NCBI GenBank assembly: GCA_003282965.1
Contig: QBYF01000006.1
Coordinates: 1 to 55,329, forward strand
Reading direction: 5' to 3'
Length of the DNA: 55,329 nucleotides
From: Pelagibacteraceae bacterium AG-325-E13
GTDB taxonomy: Bacteria; Pseudomonadota; Alphaproteobacteria; Pelagibacterales; Pelagibacteraceae
Of this stretch, positions 16,587 to 26,454 are shown piece after piece (position 1 is the stretch's first letter; each line of letters begins with the position of its first letter). The notes beneath the pieces were generated by a model, which ran no database searches, was not told the origin of the DNA, and saw only the letters and a list, made by a program, of their open reading frames with translations. A program made the position numbers and the translations under genes.

Positions 16587-19317
16587 AGATAACTTACATC
16601 TTCCAAAAACTGCTTTTTCTATGAAAGCAAACTTACCAAATAAGGAACCATTAATTTTAGAAAAATGGGAAAAAAATAAAATTTTTGAAAAGTTAAGAAA
16701 AAACGCTGAAGGAAAAGAAAAATTTATCCTTCATGATGGTCCTCCATATGCCAATGGCCATATTCATATGGGCACTGCATTAAATAAAATTCTAAAAGAT
16801 ATAATAACTCGCTTTCATCAAATGGATGGAAAAGATTCAGTTTACGTGCCAGGATGGGATTGTCATGGACTTCCCATAGAATGGAAAATTGAAGAACAGT
16901 ATAAAAAAAAGAAAAAAAATAAAGATGAAATTCCTATCAAAGATTTTAGGCAAGAATGCAGGGAGTTTGCAAAGAATTGGATTCAAGTTCACATAAAAGA
17001 ATTTAAAAGGTTAGGTGTAGTTGGAGATTTTGATAATTATTATTCTACTATGAGCTATGACGCCGAAGCTCAAATTGTCAGAGAGCTAGGTAAATTTCTT
17101 TTAGACGGCAGTTTATACCAAGGATTTAAACCTGTTTTATGGTCCACTGTAGAAAAAACAGCTTTAGCAGATGCTGAAGTTGAATACATGGATCATACTT
17201 CAAATACAATTTTTGTGCCGTTTAAGGTAAAAAACACGAAAAAAGATTTTCTTAAAGATGCTAATATAATAATATGGACAACAACACCTTGGACTATTCC
17301 AGCCAATAAAGCTTTGGCATTCAATAGTAATATCCAATATTCACTTTTAGAAATCAATTCATTAGAACATTTTAAAGATAAAAAAATTGTTGTGGCAAAT
17401 AATTTAATTGACTCAATTATCAAGTCTTGTGAAATAAAAGATCATAAAGTTTTAAAAACCTTTAAAGGTTCTGAATTTAAAGAAACGATTTGTAGCCATC
17501 CATTATTAAAGATGAATTTTAATTACGATATTCCGATGCTTGACGCAAGCTTTGTTGATCTTGAGCAAGGAACCGGAATAGTTCATTGCGCACCAAGTCA
17601 TGGGCCTGATGATTTTAATTTATGTTTAAAAAATAATATTCCATCTAGCTATACAGTTGATAACGCTGGATTATATACAAAAGAAATCCCTTATTTCAAT
17701 GGTACTCATATTTTTAAAGCTGATTCATTAGTAATAGAAAAACTTAAAGAACAAAATAAATTACTGAAAAATGAAAAACTCTTTCATAGCTACCCTCATT
17801 CTTGGAGGTCTAAAGCACCTTTGATTTATAGAGCTACACCTCAATGGTTTATTTCTATGGAAAAAAATTCTTTAAGAAATAAAGCTATTAAAGCAATAAA
17901 CGATACTTCTTTTTATCCAGAAAAAGGAAAAGACCGATTACTTTCAATGATAGAAGGACGACCAGATTGGTGTGTTTCAAGACAAAGGGTTTGGGGAGTT
18001 CCTTTACCAATTTTTATGAATAAAAAGACAAAGGAGCCTTTAAGGGATAAAAAAATAATAGATAGAATAGCTGAAATTTATGAAAAAGAGGGGTCTGACT
18101 GCTGGTTTACAGATAGTGCAGAAAAATTTTTAGGAAAAGACTACGACTCAAAAGACTACGAAAAATTAAACGATATTGTAGAAGTCTGGTTTGATAGCGG
18201 ATCTACACATAGTTTTGTACTAGAGAAAAGAAAAGATCTTAAATGGCCAGCAGATATGTATCTTGAGGGCTCAGATCAACATAGAGGATGGTTTCATTCT
18301 TCTCTGCTTGAGTCTTGTGGCACTAGAGGAAGAGCTCCCTTTAATAGCATTTTATCTCACGGTTTTGTTGTTGATGGCAAAGGTTTAAAAATGTCTAAAT
18401 CATCTGGAAACGTAATCTCTCCAGAAGATATTCTAAAAAATTATGGAGCAGATATACTAAGAGCTTGGGTAGCTTCTTCAGATTATGCAGAAGATTTAAG
18501 AATAGATAAAAACATATTAGCACAACATGCAGAGTCTTATCGAAAAATTAGAAACACTTTTAGATTTATTTTAGGGAATATAAAAGATATTTTTGAACCA
18601 CAAAAATTTGACTCAATTGAAATTAAAAAATTAGATGAATTAGAACAATATATTTTACATAAGCTTTTTACCCTAGATTTTCTTGTTAAGGAAAATTTAA
18701 AAAATTATAATTTTCACAAGCTATATAAAGAATTATTAAATTTTTGCGCTTTAGATCTTTCTTCATTTTATTTTGATATAAGAAAGGATGTTTTGTATTG
18801 CGATAACATTAATTCAAAAAAGAGAAAGGATTGTGTTTTAGTATTAAATATAATTTTAGATTGTTTATTAAAATGGTTTGCTCCAATTTTTGTTTTTACT
18901 ACAGATGAAATTTATAGTTTAGTAAGTAAAGATGAAAAAAATATTCATGAGTTTGTTTTTCCTAAAATTCCAGAAAGTTGGGAAAATAGAATTTTAAGCG
19001 ATAAATGGAAAGAACTCTTTAAAATTAAACAAGAAGCGAATATAGCAATAGAGGAAAAAAGGGCTAGCAAAGAGATTGGCTCAAGCTTAGAAGCAGATTT
19101 AAAAATTACCACAAATAATAAAAATTTTGAATTATTGGAAAGTATAGATCTAGCTGAATATTTTATTACTTCAAAAGCAAAAAAAATTAAAAGTAAAAAT
19201 AATGAAGAATTAAAGATCGAAGTTTCTAAATCTAAGGGAACCAAGTGCCCGAGATGTTGGAAAATTTTAGACAATAAATGTGAAAGATGTGAAAAAGTTA
19301 TCAATAATATTATTTAA
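16579..19317 (+). CDS. ileS: isoleucyl-tRNA synthetase
   Basis: Class I synthetase, 912 residues. The HIGH motif appears as PYANGHIHMG (about residues 56-65), and the editing (CP1) domain contains WTTTPWTIPANKALAF. The KMSKS motif is LKMSKSSGN, and a C-terminal zinc ribbon has CPRCWKI and CERC. It follows ribF with an 8-nt overlap and is followed 1 nt later by lspA. Confidence 0.97.
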   Translation: MSKDNLHLPKTAFSMKANLPNKEPLILEKWEKNKIFEKLRKNAEGKEKFILHDGPPYANGHIHMGTALNKILKDIITRFHQMDGKDSVYVPGWDCHGLPIEWKIEEQYKKKKKNKDEIPIKDFRQECREFAKNWIQVHIKEFKRLGVVGDFDNYYSTMSYDAEAQIVRELGKFLLDGSLYQGFKPVLWSTVEKTALADAEVEYMDHTSNTIFVPFKVKNTKKDFLKDANIIIWTTTPWTIPANKALAFNSNIQYSLLEINSLEHFKDKKIVVANNLIDSIIKSCEIKDHKVLKTFKGSEFKETICSHPLLKMNFNYDIPMLDASFVDLEQGTGIVHCAPSHGPDDFNLCLKNNIPSSYTVDNAGLYTKEIPYFNGTHIFKADSLVIEKLKEQNKLLKNEKLFHSYPHSWRSKAPLIYRATPQWFISMEKNSLRNKAIKAINDTSFYPEKGKDRLLSMIEGRPDWCVSRQRVWGVPLPIFMNKKTKEPLRDKKIIDRIAEIYEKEGSDCWFTDSAEKFLGKDYDSKDYEKLNDIVEVWFDSGSTHSFVLEKRKDLKWPADMYLEGSDQHRGWFHSSLLESCGTRGRAPFNSILSHGFVVDGKGLKMSKSSGNVISPEDILKNYGADILRAWVASSDYAEDLRIDKNILAQHAESYRKIRNTFRFILGNIKDIFEPQKFDSIEIKKLDELEQYILHKLFTLDFLVKENLKNYNFHKLYKELLNFCALDLSSFYFDIRKDVLYCDNINSKKRKDCVLVLNIILDCLLKWFAPIFVFTTDEIYSLVSKDEKNIHEFVFPKIPESWENRILSDKWKELFKIKQEANIAIEEKRASKEIGSSLEADLKITTNNKNFELLESIDLAEYFITSKAKKIKSKNNEELKIEVSKSKGTKCPRCWKILDNKCERCEKVINNII

Positions 19318-19318
19318 A

Positions 19319-19834
19319 ATGAGTATTGTTAAAAAATTTTATAAAGATAATTTTTCCTCTTTATTAGAAAAAAATAATTTATTTTGTTTTTTAATCATTA
19401 TTTTAATTTTTTCTTTTGATAGAATTTCTAAAGTTAAAATAATTGATCACCAAGTTAAAAATAGCCGGATTTATATTAATGATTTTATAAATTTTGACTT
19501 AACGTGGAACACTGGGATTGGATTTGGTTTATTTAGCTCAAATTCAAATTTAATATATAATTCTATTACTGCCATTATCTTTGCTATTATAGTTTTTATA
19601 ATTTACTTGATATTAAAGTCATCGTTTTTGGATAAATTGTTTTTATCTTTAGTTCTTGGTGGCGCTTTAGGAAATCTTTACGATAGATTTACCTATAAGG
19701 CTGTCCCTGACTTTATAGATATTCATTATAAAAGCTTTCACTGGTTCACTTTTAATATTGCAGATATATTTATTACTGCTGGGATTATTATGTTATTAGT
19801 TAAGGAACCATTTATTAAAAATGAAAAAAATTAA
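19319..19834 (+). CDS. lspA: lipoprotein signal peptidase (signal peptidase II)
   Basis: Inner-membrane aspartyl protease cleaving prolipoprotein signal peptides. It is about 171 residues with four predicted membrane helices. The family motifs LTWNTGIGFGLF, GALGNLYDR and FNIADIFI carry the two catalytic Asp residues. I take ATG 19319, 1 nt after the ileS stop, rather than the frame extension from 19280 inside ileS. It overlaps the downstream lipoprotein gene, itself a probable substrate, by 14 nt. Confidence 0.94.
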   Translation: MSIVKKFYKDNFSSLLEKNNLFCFLIIILIFSFDRISKVKIIDHQVKNSRIYINDFINFDLTWNTGIGFGLFSSNSNLIYNSITAIIFAIIVFIIYLILKSSFLDKLFLSLVLGGALGNLYDRFTYKAVPDFIDIHYKSFHWFTFNIADIFITAGIIMLLVKEPFIKNEKN

Positions 19835-20126
19835 TTTACCCATATTATATCTTATACTTGGACTATTATTATATTCATGTGGAGATGCAGTAAAAACTTT
19901 AAGAAATGAAAAGGTTACTAACACGGATGAATTTTTAGTAAAAAAGAGGCAGCCATTAACTCTTCCACCGGATTATCAAGAGTTGCCAGAACCAGGATCT
20001 AAAAATTTAGAAAAAGAAGATGAGAGAAATAACATTAATAAAATTTTGAAAGTCCCGAAAAATAATTCAAATAAAAAAGGTTCATCTAATGTAGAGCAGT
20101 CTATCATTAGTCAAATTCGTAAGTGA
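19821..20126 (+). CDS. small lipoprotein, DUF3035-like
   Basis: 101 residues. The lipoprotein signal peptide has a clear lipobox (LLLYSC, Cys at about residue 20). The motif DEFLVKKRQPLTLPPDY matches the DUF3035 family found next to lspA in alphaproteobacteria. The remainder is hydrophilic and Asn/Lys-rich. Function unknown, presumed envelope. It overlaps lspA by 14 nt and pgi by 4 nt. Confidence 0.78.
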   Translation: MKKINLPILYLILGLLLYSCGDAVKTLRNEKVTNTDEFLVKKRQPLTLPPDYQELPEPGSKNLEKEDERNNINKILKVPKNNSNKKGSSNVEQSIISQIRK

Positions 20127-21343
20127 ATAATAAAAAGATAATTTATAGAAATAATATTCAAAAAAAACATCTAGATTTAACTCTTAGTAAAAGATTTAAT
20201 AAGAGATACCCAAATATTATAAAAGACATATTTTCTAATTTAGATACCAGAAAAGATACGTTTCATTCATTGAGCAAAAATTTCAAATTAAATTTTAAGA
20301 TTAAAGATCTTGATAAATTTAAAAAATTTAAAACTATTGTTATTATAGGTATGGGAGGGTCAGTACTTGGTTCTGAGGCATTGTATTATTTTTTAAAAAA
20401 CAAAATTAAAAAAGAATTTTTTTTTTTTAATAATATCGATGACGATAAATTAAAAAGATTAAAATCTAGTGTTAATATAAAGAAAGTATTATTCATAGTA
20501 GTGTCGAAATCGGGCAGCACAATTGAAACTTTATCCAATTTTTTTGCATTTAATATAATTAAGAAAAAATCAAAAAATATTATTATTATTTCCAAAAAAT
20601 TAAATAATCCTTTATATTTATTATCTCAAAAAATGAAACTACATTATATCGAACATCGAAACTATATTGGAGGAAGATTTTCTGTTTTATCTGAAGTTGG
20701 TTTAGTTCCAGCATACTTGATGGGTATAAATATTAATAGATTAAGAGGAAACATACTAAATCATTTTAAAACTAATAATAAAAATTTTTTAAAAGATAGT
20801 TCAATTAAGCTAGCAAATTTACTTAAAGGCAATATAATTAAAAATGTAATTTTTTGTAATTATGCACCGAAGCTTGAAAAATTTCTTTATTGGAATCAGC
20901 AATTAATTGCTGAAAGTTTAGGAAAACAAGGGAAAGGTTTTTTACCTATAGTTTCTACTGCTCCAAAAGATCACCACAGCTTAGTTCAACTCTATTTAGA
21001 CGGACCAAAAGATAAAATATTTTATATTTTTAGTGAAAAAGCAAGAACTGATAAAACAATTAAAATAAAAAAGAAGATATCTAAAAAAATTAATTTTTTA
21101 TCTAATAAGAATTTAAATCAAATTAAAGATGCTCAAAAAAATGCTTTTATTAAAGCTTTAAAAAAAAATAATATACCTTTCCGAGAGTTTAAAATTTTGG
21201 ATAATAGTGAAAAAGTTTTAGGTGAATTTTTCTCTTATTTTATGCTAGAAATTTCTATAATGGCAAAACTTTCTAATATAAATCCATTTTCTCAGCCTGC
21301 GGTAGAACAAATTAAAGTTAATACAAAAAATTTATTATCTTAA
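20123..21343 (+). CDS. pgi: glucose-6-phosphate isomerase
   Basis: Interconverts glucose-6-phosphate and fructose-6-phosphate. Two SIS-like domains are visible through TIVIIGMGGSVLGSEAL and VVSKSGSTIETLSN. Active-site regions GKGFLPIVSTAPKDHHS and the C-terminal NPFSQPAVEQIK are present. At 406 residues it is shorter than the usual 450-550, so a compact lineage. The GTG start overlaps the upstream stop by 4 nt (GTGA). Its own stop overlaps that of convergent rsmD (TTAA, 21340-21343). Confidence 0.9.
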   Translation: MNNKKIIYRNNIQKKHLDLTLSKRFNKRYPNIIKDIFSNLDTRKDTFHSLSKNFKLNFKIKDLDKFKKFKTIVIIGMGGSVLGSEALYYFLKNKIKKEFFFFNNIDDDKLKRLKSSVNIKKVLFIVVSKSGSTIETLSNFFAFNIIKKKSKNIIIISKKLNNPLYLLSQKMKLHYIEHRNYIGGRFSVLSEVGLVPAYLMGININRLRGNILNHFKTNNKNFLKDSSIKLANLLKGNIIKNVIFCNYAPKLEKFLYWNQQLIAESLGKQGKGFLPIVSTAPKDHHSLVQLYLDGPKDKIFYIFSEKARTDKTIKIKKKISKKINFLSNKNLNQIKDAQKNAFIKALKKNNIPFREFKILDNSEKVLGEFFSYFMLEISIMAKLSNINPFSQPAVEQIKVNTKNLLS

Positions 21344-21897
21344 AATTTCCCAAAAATTATTTTTGATCGGCCGTATTTTTTAATAATTATAGGGTTTATG
21401 ATCCTTTCAAAATCATCTGACGATTTCTGCTCTCTATGGATTATTATAATATGGTCATTTTTGTAAATTTTTCTTTTTTTAATCAATTCTAATTCGGTAG
21501 AATAACTATTATCTAAAAATGGTGGGTCAAAAAAAAAGATATTATAATTTATAAAATGCTTTCTATTTAGAAAATCTGTAACGCTTTCATTAAACACTTT
21601 TGCTTTGTTTTTTATAGATAAAGTTCTTAAATTTGTATTTATTGTATTTGCTGCATTTTTATCTTTCTCTACAAAAATAACCTCATCAGCACCTCTTGAT
21701 AAACACTCTATACCAAAAGAACCAACTCCAGAATAAAGATCTAATATGTTTGATCTATTAAGATTTATATTAATTAACTTCGAGTGAGAAATAATATTAA
21801 AAATATTTTCTTTTACAGAATCTCTGAGAGGTCTAGTGATTTTAGATTTTATATAAACAATAGATTTACCTTTTAATTTTCCACTTATTATTCTCAT
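21340..21897 (-). CDS. rsmD: 16S rRNA (guanine966-N2)-methyltransferase
   Basis: SAM-dependent rRNA methyltransferase, 185 residues. It starts MRIISGKLKGKSI like the family, with RPLRDSVKENIFNII, the SAM-binding LDLYSGVGSFGIECLSRGA and the catalytic FFDPPF. It lies 6 nt downstream of purD. Confidence 0.93.
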   Translation of the reverse strand: MRIISGKLKGKSIVYIKSKITRPLRDSVKENIFNIISHSKLININLNRSNILDLYSGVGSFGIECLSRGADEVIFVEKDKNAANTINTNLRTLSIKNKAKVFNESVTDFLNRKHFINYNIFFFDPPFLDNSYSTELELIKKRKIYKNDHIIIIHREQKSSDDFERIINPIIIKKYGRSKIIFGKF

Positions 21898-21903
21898 TGT
21901 CTA

Positions 21904-23163
21904 CTATATCACTCTCCAACCAATATCTTTTCTAAAAAAACCTTCTTTCCAATTTATTTTCTTTATACTTTTAAGAATATTTTTTCTTATCGTTTTAAAA
22001 ACTTTTCCGGTTGAGGTAACATTTAAGACTCTACCTCCATTTGAAACCAATTCATTTTCAACAAACTTTGTTCCAGCGTGGAAAATAAAAGTTTTTTTAT
22101 TTTGATATGAATCTTTTAAATGTTTAATTCTTTTATCTTTTTTATATTTTCCAGGGTAACCTCTAGAACATAAAACTATAGTCATAGATTTTAATTTTTT
22201 CCATTTTATATTAATCTTATTCAGTTTGTTTTCTATCGCACTATTAAAAATTTTCAATAAGTCCGTATTTAATCTAGGAATAATAACTTGGCATTCAGGG
22301 TCACCCATTCTGACATTATATTCTATTAAATATGGTTCATTATTTTTTATCATTAAACCAACATACAAAAATCCAGTATATGGTTTTTTTTTCCTTTTTA
22401 ATGCCAACAAGGTTGGATTAACTATCTTGTTAATTATCTTTTTTTCTAATTCTTTATTAATTATTGGAGCTGGAGAATATGCACCCATACCCCCGGTATT
22501 TGGACCAACGTCTTTTTCTCCAACTCTTTTGTGGTCTTGAGCAGATCCAAAAAATTGAAAATTTTTTTTATCTACAATCAAAAAATAACTAGCTTCCTCA
22601 CCCTCTAAAAATTCTTCTAGAACTAATTTTTTAGAAGTCTTAAATTTACCTTTAAATATTTCATTAGAAACTCTTAAAATTTGTTTTTTATTTTTACAAA
22701 TCGTGACACCTTTACCAGCTGCTAAACCATCAGCTTTTACTACTAATGGAAAATTGCTATTTTTTAAAAAAGTATTTACATCTTTTTTGGTTTTACAAAC
22801 CTTAAATTTTGCAGTTGGAATTTTGTTTTTTTTACAAATAGATTTCATGAAAGCTTTTGAGCCTTCCAATTTTGCAGCATATCTATTTGGTCCAAATACT
22901 TTAATTTTATGTTTTTTTAAAAAATCCACTAAACCTTTAACCAGGGGTTCCTCAGGACCAATTATTACTAAATTAATTTCATTAGATTTAATTACCTTCA
23001 ATAATTTTGGAAAATTTAAAAAGTCTAAATTGATATTTTTAGCAATTTTAGCAGTACCAGCGTTACCAGGAATACATATTATGTTTTTAGATAATCTAGA
23101 TTCACGAATTTTTTGACATAAAGCATGTTCTCTGCCGCCACTTCCTATTAAAGCAATATTCAT
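21904..23163 (-). CDS. purD: phosphoribosylamine-glycine ligase (GARS)
   Basis: ATP-grasp enzyme of purine synthesis, joining glycine to phosphoribosylamine. It is 419 residues, normal length. It begins MNIALIGSGGREHAL. The ATP-grasp features KADGLAAGKGV, GPNTGGMGAYSPAP and EYNVRMGDPECQ are intact. Divergent from the DUF2093 gene 30 nt away. In several alphaproteobacteria xseA lies between purD and DUF2093; it is not here. Confidence 0.96.
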   Translation of the reverse strand: MNIALIGSGGREHALCQKIRESRLSKNIICIPGNAGTAKIAKNINLDFLNFPKLLKVIKSNEINLVIIGPEEPLVKGLVDFLKKHKIKVFGPNRYAAKLEGSKAFMKSICKKNKIPTAKFKVCKTKKDVNTFLKNSNFPLVVKADGLAAGKGVTICKNKKQILRVSNEIFKGKFKTSKKLVLEEFLEGEEASYFLIVDKKNFQFFGSAQDHKRVGEKDVGPNTGGMGAYSPAPIINKELEKKIINKIVNPTLLALKRKKKPYTGFLYVGLMIKNNEPYLIEYNVRMGDPECQVIIPRLNTDLLKIFNSAIENKLNKINIKWKKLKSMTIVLCSRGYPGKYKKDKRIKHLKDSYQNKKTFIFHAGTKFVENELVSNGGRVLNVTSTGKVFKTIRKNILKSIKKINWKEGFFRKDIGWRVI

Positions 23164-23193
23164 ATGAAAAGATATATTATATATAATTTATAG

Positions 23194-23394
23194 ATGAATA
23201 AAAAAAAAGCTAAACTTGTTTATAAGCATAACTCCTTTGATATTATCGAAGAAGGAAACTTTGTTATCTGTGCTATATCTGGAAAAGAAATACCTTTAAA
23301 TCAACTCGCTTATTGGAATGTAGAATTACAAGAAGCATATTATTCACCATTAGAGGTTAATACACGTTTTAAAAGCTTAAATAATAAAAAATAA
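23194..23394 (+). CDS. conserved small protein, DUF2093
   Basis: 66 residues, soluble, no signal or membrane segment. The segments AKLVYKHNSFDIIEEGNFV and IPLNQLAYWNVELQEAY match the alphaproteobacterial DUF2093 family. Function unknown. It is a lone plus-strand gene squeezed between purD and the lpxL-like gene; only 2 nt separate its stop from the convergent stop. Confidence 0.8.
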   Translation: MNKKKAKLVYKHNSFDIIEEGNFVICAISGKEIPLNQLAYWNVELQEAYYSPLEVNTRFKSLNNKK

Positions 23395-23396
23395 TT

Positions 23397-24254
23397 TTAT
23401 TTCCATCTATCATGGGTCCAAATCCATTGATTTGGATTCTTTAAAATCATGTCTTCAAGGACTTCATTTAACTTTTTTGTTAATCCTAATTTTTCTTTGA
23501 AGCTTGATGAATTGATTGGCTTATTTACATACATTGTGAAAGAATCTTTCTGTTCTCTTTCAATAAATATAGGAACAACATCTATATTAAATTTTAAAGA
23601 TAATTGAGCAGGAAGAGAGGTTGTGTGAGCTTCTTTACTAAAAAATTTAACCCTATCTCCCTCACTAACTCTTTGATCAATCATAAGCGCAATACTGTAA
23701 TCCTTTTTCAAATATGTCATACATTCTTTAACACCCGTGAGTCCTTTTTTGATTTGATTGCTACACACATACTTTGTCCTTAAATATTCCATTAATGGAT
23801 TTAAAAAGAAATTATTTAACGGTCTATAAATAGTTGCTAAATTAATTTTATTTTTCGTTATTTCCATAGACATAAGTTCAAAATTAGCAAAATGGCCGGA
23901 TATAAATATTACAGGTTTATTTTTTTGATATATTTCTTCCAATATTTTTTGACCTTTTACTCGGATATGCAAATTTTCTTTTCTGAATTTTTTAAGAAAC
24001 ATATATTCCACAAACGTTTTTCCATAATTTGACCACATGTTTTGCTCAATTTCATTTACAGATTTTTTAGAAAGCTTGTTTGAAAATATATTAAGATTTT
24101 TTTTAACTATATTTTTAGATTTAATTATTGGCCCAATCTTTTTAAAGATAGATGAAAACAACAACCGACCTATTGAAAGACCAACTATTTTTATAATAAG
24201 GAAAAATAAATAGATAATTATAGCCTCAAAAAAATATTTTATAATTTTAATCAT
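23397..24254 (-). CDS. Kdo2-lipid A lauroyl/myristoyl acyltransferase family (LpxL/HtrB-like)
   Basis: 285 residues with an N-terminal membrane helix. The acyltransferase H-x4-E motif appears in SGHFANFELM, followed by YRPLNN, the MIDQRVSEGDRVKF region and WIWTHDRWK near the C-terminus. It adds secondary acyl chains to lipid A at the inner membrane. It overlaps lpxK by 4 nt in an LPS operon. Whether it acts as LpxL or LpxM cannot be told from the sequence. Confidence 0.88.
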   Translation of the reverse strand: MIKIIKYFFEAIIIYLFFLIIKIVGLSIGRLLFSSIFKKIGPIIKSKNIVKKNLNIFSNKLSKKSVNEIEQNMWSNYGKTFVEYMFLKKFRKENLHIRVKGQKILEEIYQKNKPVIFISGHFANFELMSMEITKNKINLATIYRPLNNFFLNPLMEYLRTKYVCSNQIKKGLTGVKECMTYLKKDYSIALMIDQRVSEGDRVKFFSKEAHTTSLPAQLSLKFNIDVVPIFIEREQKDSFTMYVNKPINSSSFKEKLGLTKKLNEVLEDMILKNPNQWIWTHDRWK

Positions 24255-25180
24255 AAAAGGTTTATTATTTCATTCATAAATTTATTCTTTTCTTTAATAA
24301 TTACATCAACTTTTAGATATTTTATTTCTTTAAAGTTATAATCTTTTATTCTATAAAAATCTTTTTCAGTTGTTATAAGTTCAAAGTCATTTTTTTTTGC
24401 TGTATCAATTATTTTTTTTATTTCATCAAAAGTAAAATTATAGTGATCAGGAAAAAAAATATTTTTTTGTACATTTAAATTGTATTCCGACAACAGCTTA
24501 AAAAAATTACCTGGATTTCCAATTCCCGCAAAAGCTAAAAGTTTTTTATTTTTAAACTGATCAAGATTTGTTGGTATATACTTTGAATAAAAGATTTTTA
24601 TTTTTTTGGAAATTCCTAAAATTTTTTCTTCAAACCTTTTATTTTTTTCACCGTTTAAAATTACAATTTGCGCTCTTTTCAAAGAACTAAAATCTTCTCT
24701 TAATGGACCTGCTGGAAAAACTAAGCCATTTCCAATAAGTTGACTATTATTGAAACAAATTATGTTAATATTTTTTTCTATAGCATAATCTTGAAATCCA
24801 TCATCTAAAATGGCTATATCAAAATTTTTTCTTTCTGCTTCTTCAACAGCTCGAGACCTATCTTTATTCATGATTATAGAATCAGTTTTTTCGCTAATCA
24901 TCATTTGTTCATCTATTTGATTTTTATAGTATTTTTTTATTACTACAGGATTTTTTCTTTTAATTTTCAAGTCATTAGCAATTGTAATAGATATTGGTGT
25001 TTTACCAGTCCCACCTACGTATATATTTCCAACACAAATAATTGGAATTTTGAATTTTTTTGGTGAGGCTAAATATTTTCTAATGTTAGTCAAAAAATAG
25101 AATAAAATGGAAATTGGACTTAGCAAAATTGTAAATAAATTATTTTTATTTTCCCAAAATTTAGGCTTTAAAAATTTCAT
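24251..25180 (-). CDS. lpxK: tetraacyldisaccharide 4'-kinase
   Basis: Phosphorylates the lipid A precursor at the 4' position. It is 309 residues with an N-terminal membrane-associating segment, the P-loop VGGTGKTP (about residues 55-62) and the ILDDGFQDYAI motif typical of LpxK. It overlaps waaA by one base and the acyltransferase gene by four. Confidence 0.95.
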   Translation of the reverse strand: MKFLKPKFWENKNNLFTILLSPISILFYFLTNIRKYLASPKKFKIPIICVGNIYVGGTGKTPISITIANDLKIKRKNPVVIKKYYKNQIDEQMMISEKTDSIIMNKDRSRAVEEAERKNFDIAILDDGFQDYAIEKNINIICFNNSQLIGNGLVFPAGPLREDFSSLKRAQIVILNGEKNKRFEEKILGISKKIKIFYSKYIPTNLDQFKNKKLLAFAGIGNPGNFFKLLSEYNLNVQKNIFFPDHYNFTFDEIKKIIDTAKKNDFELITTEKDFYRIKDYNFKEIKYLKVDVIIKEKNKFMNEIINLL

Positions 25181-26451
25181 TATGCTAGTAATCTATTTAT
25201 TTCTCTAGTAGTGTTTACTAATATTTTTTTACCCATATCATTAATAATATCAGGTGTATTATTTTCATCATATGTTGAGTTTTTTAGATCTCTAGATAAT
25301 TTTTCACAAAGATCTTTTTCGTCATTTATTTCTTCAGAAATTTTATAAGATTTTAAAAGATCATAAATTTCTTTGAAGTTGTATACATATGGACCATGAT
25401 ATATCTTACATTTAAGTTTAGCTGCTCCAATAGGATTTTGGCCACCTACGTTTTCAAGTTTTTTTATCATAGACTTACCAATAAAAACACTTTTGGAATA
25501 ATTGTAAAATTTAGATAAAACACCAAAGGAATTCATAATTATTATTTCATGATTATCTTTGATAAATTCTTTATCATTAAGAACTTGTGATGAAAGTTTA
25601 TATTTATTACACAAATCTTTTATTTCTTCACATCTATTTATATGTCTAGGTATAATAATTGTAACTAAATCGTTAAAAGTTTTTCTTAAATTTAAATGAG
25701 TTTTAAGACAAATAATTTCTTCTCCTTTATGAGTGCTAGCTGCACACCAGAAGGTTTTTTTTTTTAAAATCTCAAGATATTTATCATTAAGGTCTTTTTT
25801 TTCTATTTCAGCTGAAAATTTTATATTTCCGATATAAATTAAATTTTTAACTGAAAGTGCTTTGAGATTTTTTTCAGATTCTTTATTTGCCGGTAAACAT
25901 AAATCAAAAGTGTTGAAAATATTTTTCGCAAATTTTGATATCAACATCCATTTATTAAATGATTTTTTTGTTAATCTTCCATTTATTAAAGCTAATGGTG
26001 TTTTTCTTTTTTTAATTTCAAAAATTAAATTAGGCCATATTTCAGAATCTACAAATATCACTAAATTAGGTTTCCATTTATTTAAAAATTTTTTAACTAA
26101 AAAATCTACATCGAGAGGAAAATACCTGTGAATTACATTTTCATTATCAAGAAATTTTTTTTTGACAATATTTCCACTACTTAATGTAACTGTCGTTATT
26201 AAAAATTCTAAATTGTTGTTTTCATTATCTAATTTTTTTATCAATGGAAAAATACTTTGAGCTTCTCCAATGCTTGCAGCATGGAACCAAATGAGTTTTT
26301 TTTTATTGTTTCTGTTGGGAAAAAAATTGGATGAAAAAATTTTTTCTTTATATCTAAGTTTATCTTCCTTGTTTAAAAATTTACGTAAGATTATTAACAA
26401 AATAAAAAAAGGGTACAGAAGAGTTGTAATTATTCTGTAAAATTTAATCAT
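25180..26451 (-). CDS. waaA: Kdo transferase (3-deoxy-D-manno-octulosonic acid transferase)
   Basis: Glycosyltransferase (GT30) adding Kdo from CMP-Kdo, made by KdsB at 1361, to lipid IVA. It is 423 residues with an N-terminal membrane anchor. The acceptor-domain motif is IWFHAASIGEAQSIFPLI, with WPNLIFEIKKRKTPLALING and the C-terminal nucleotide-sugar segment GGQNPIGAAKLKC. It lies 3 nt downstream of msbA. Number of Kdo residues added unknown. Confidence 0.94.
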   Translation of the reverse strand: MIKFYRIITTLLYPFFILLIILRKFLNKEDKLRYKEKIFSSNFFPNRNNKKKLIWFHAASIGEAQSIFPLIKKLDNENNNLEFLITTVTLSSGNIVKKKFLDNENVIHRYFPLDVDFLVKKFLNKWKPNLVIFVDSEIWPNLIFEIKKRKTPLALINGRLTKKSFNKWMLISKFAKNIFNTFDLCLPANKESEKNLKALSVKNLIYIGNIKFSAEIEKKDLNDKYLEILKKKTFWCAASTHKGEEIICLKTHLNLRKTFNDLVTIIIPRHINRCEEIKDLCNKYKLSSQVLNDKEFIKDNHEIIIMNSFGVLSKFYNYSKSVFIGKSMIKKLENVGGQNPIGAAKLKCKIYHGPYVYNFKEIYDLLKSYKISEEINDEKDLCEKLSRDLKNSTYDENNTPDIINDMGKKILVNTTREINRLLA

Positions 26452-26454
26452 AAG

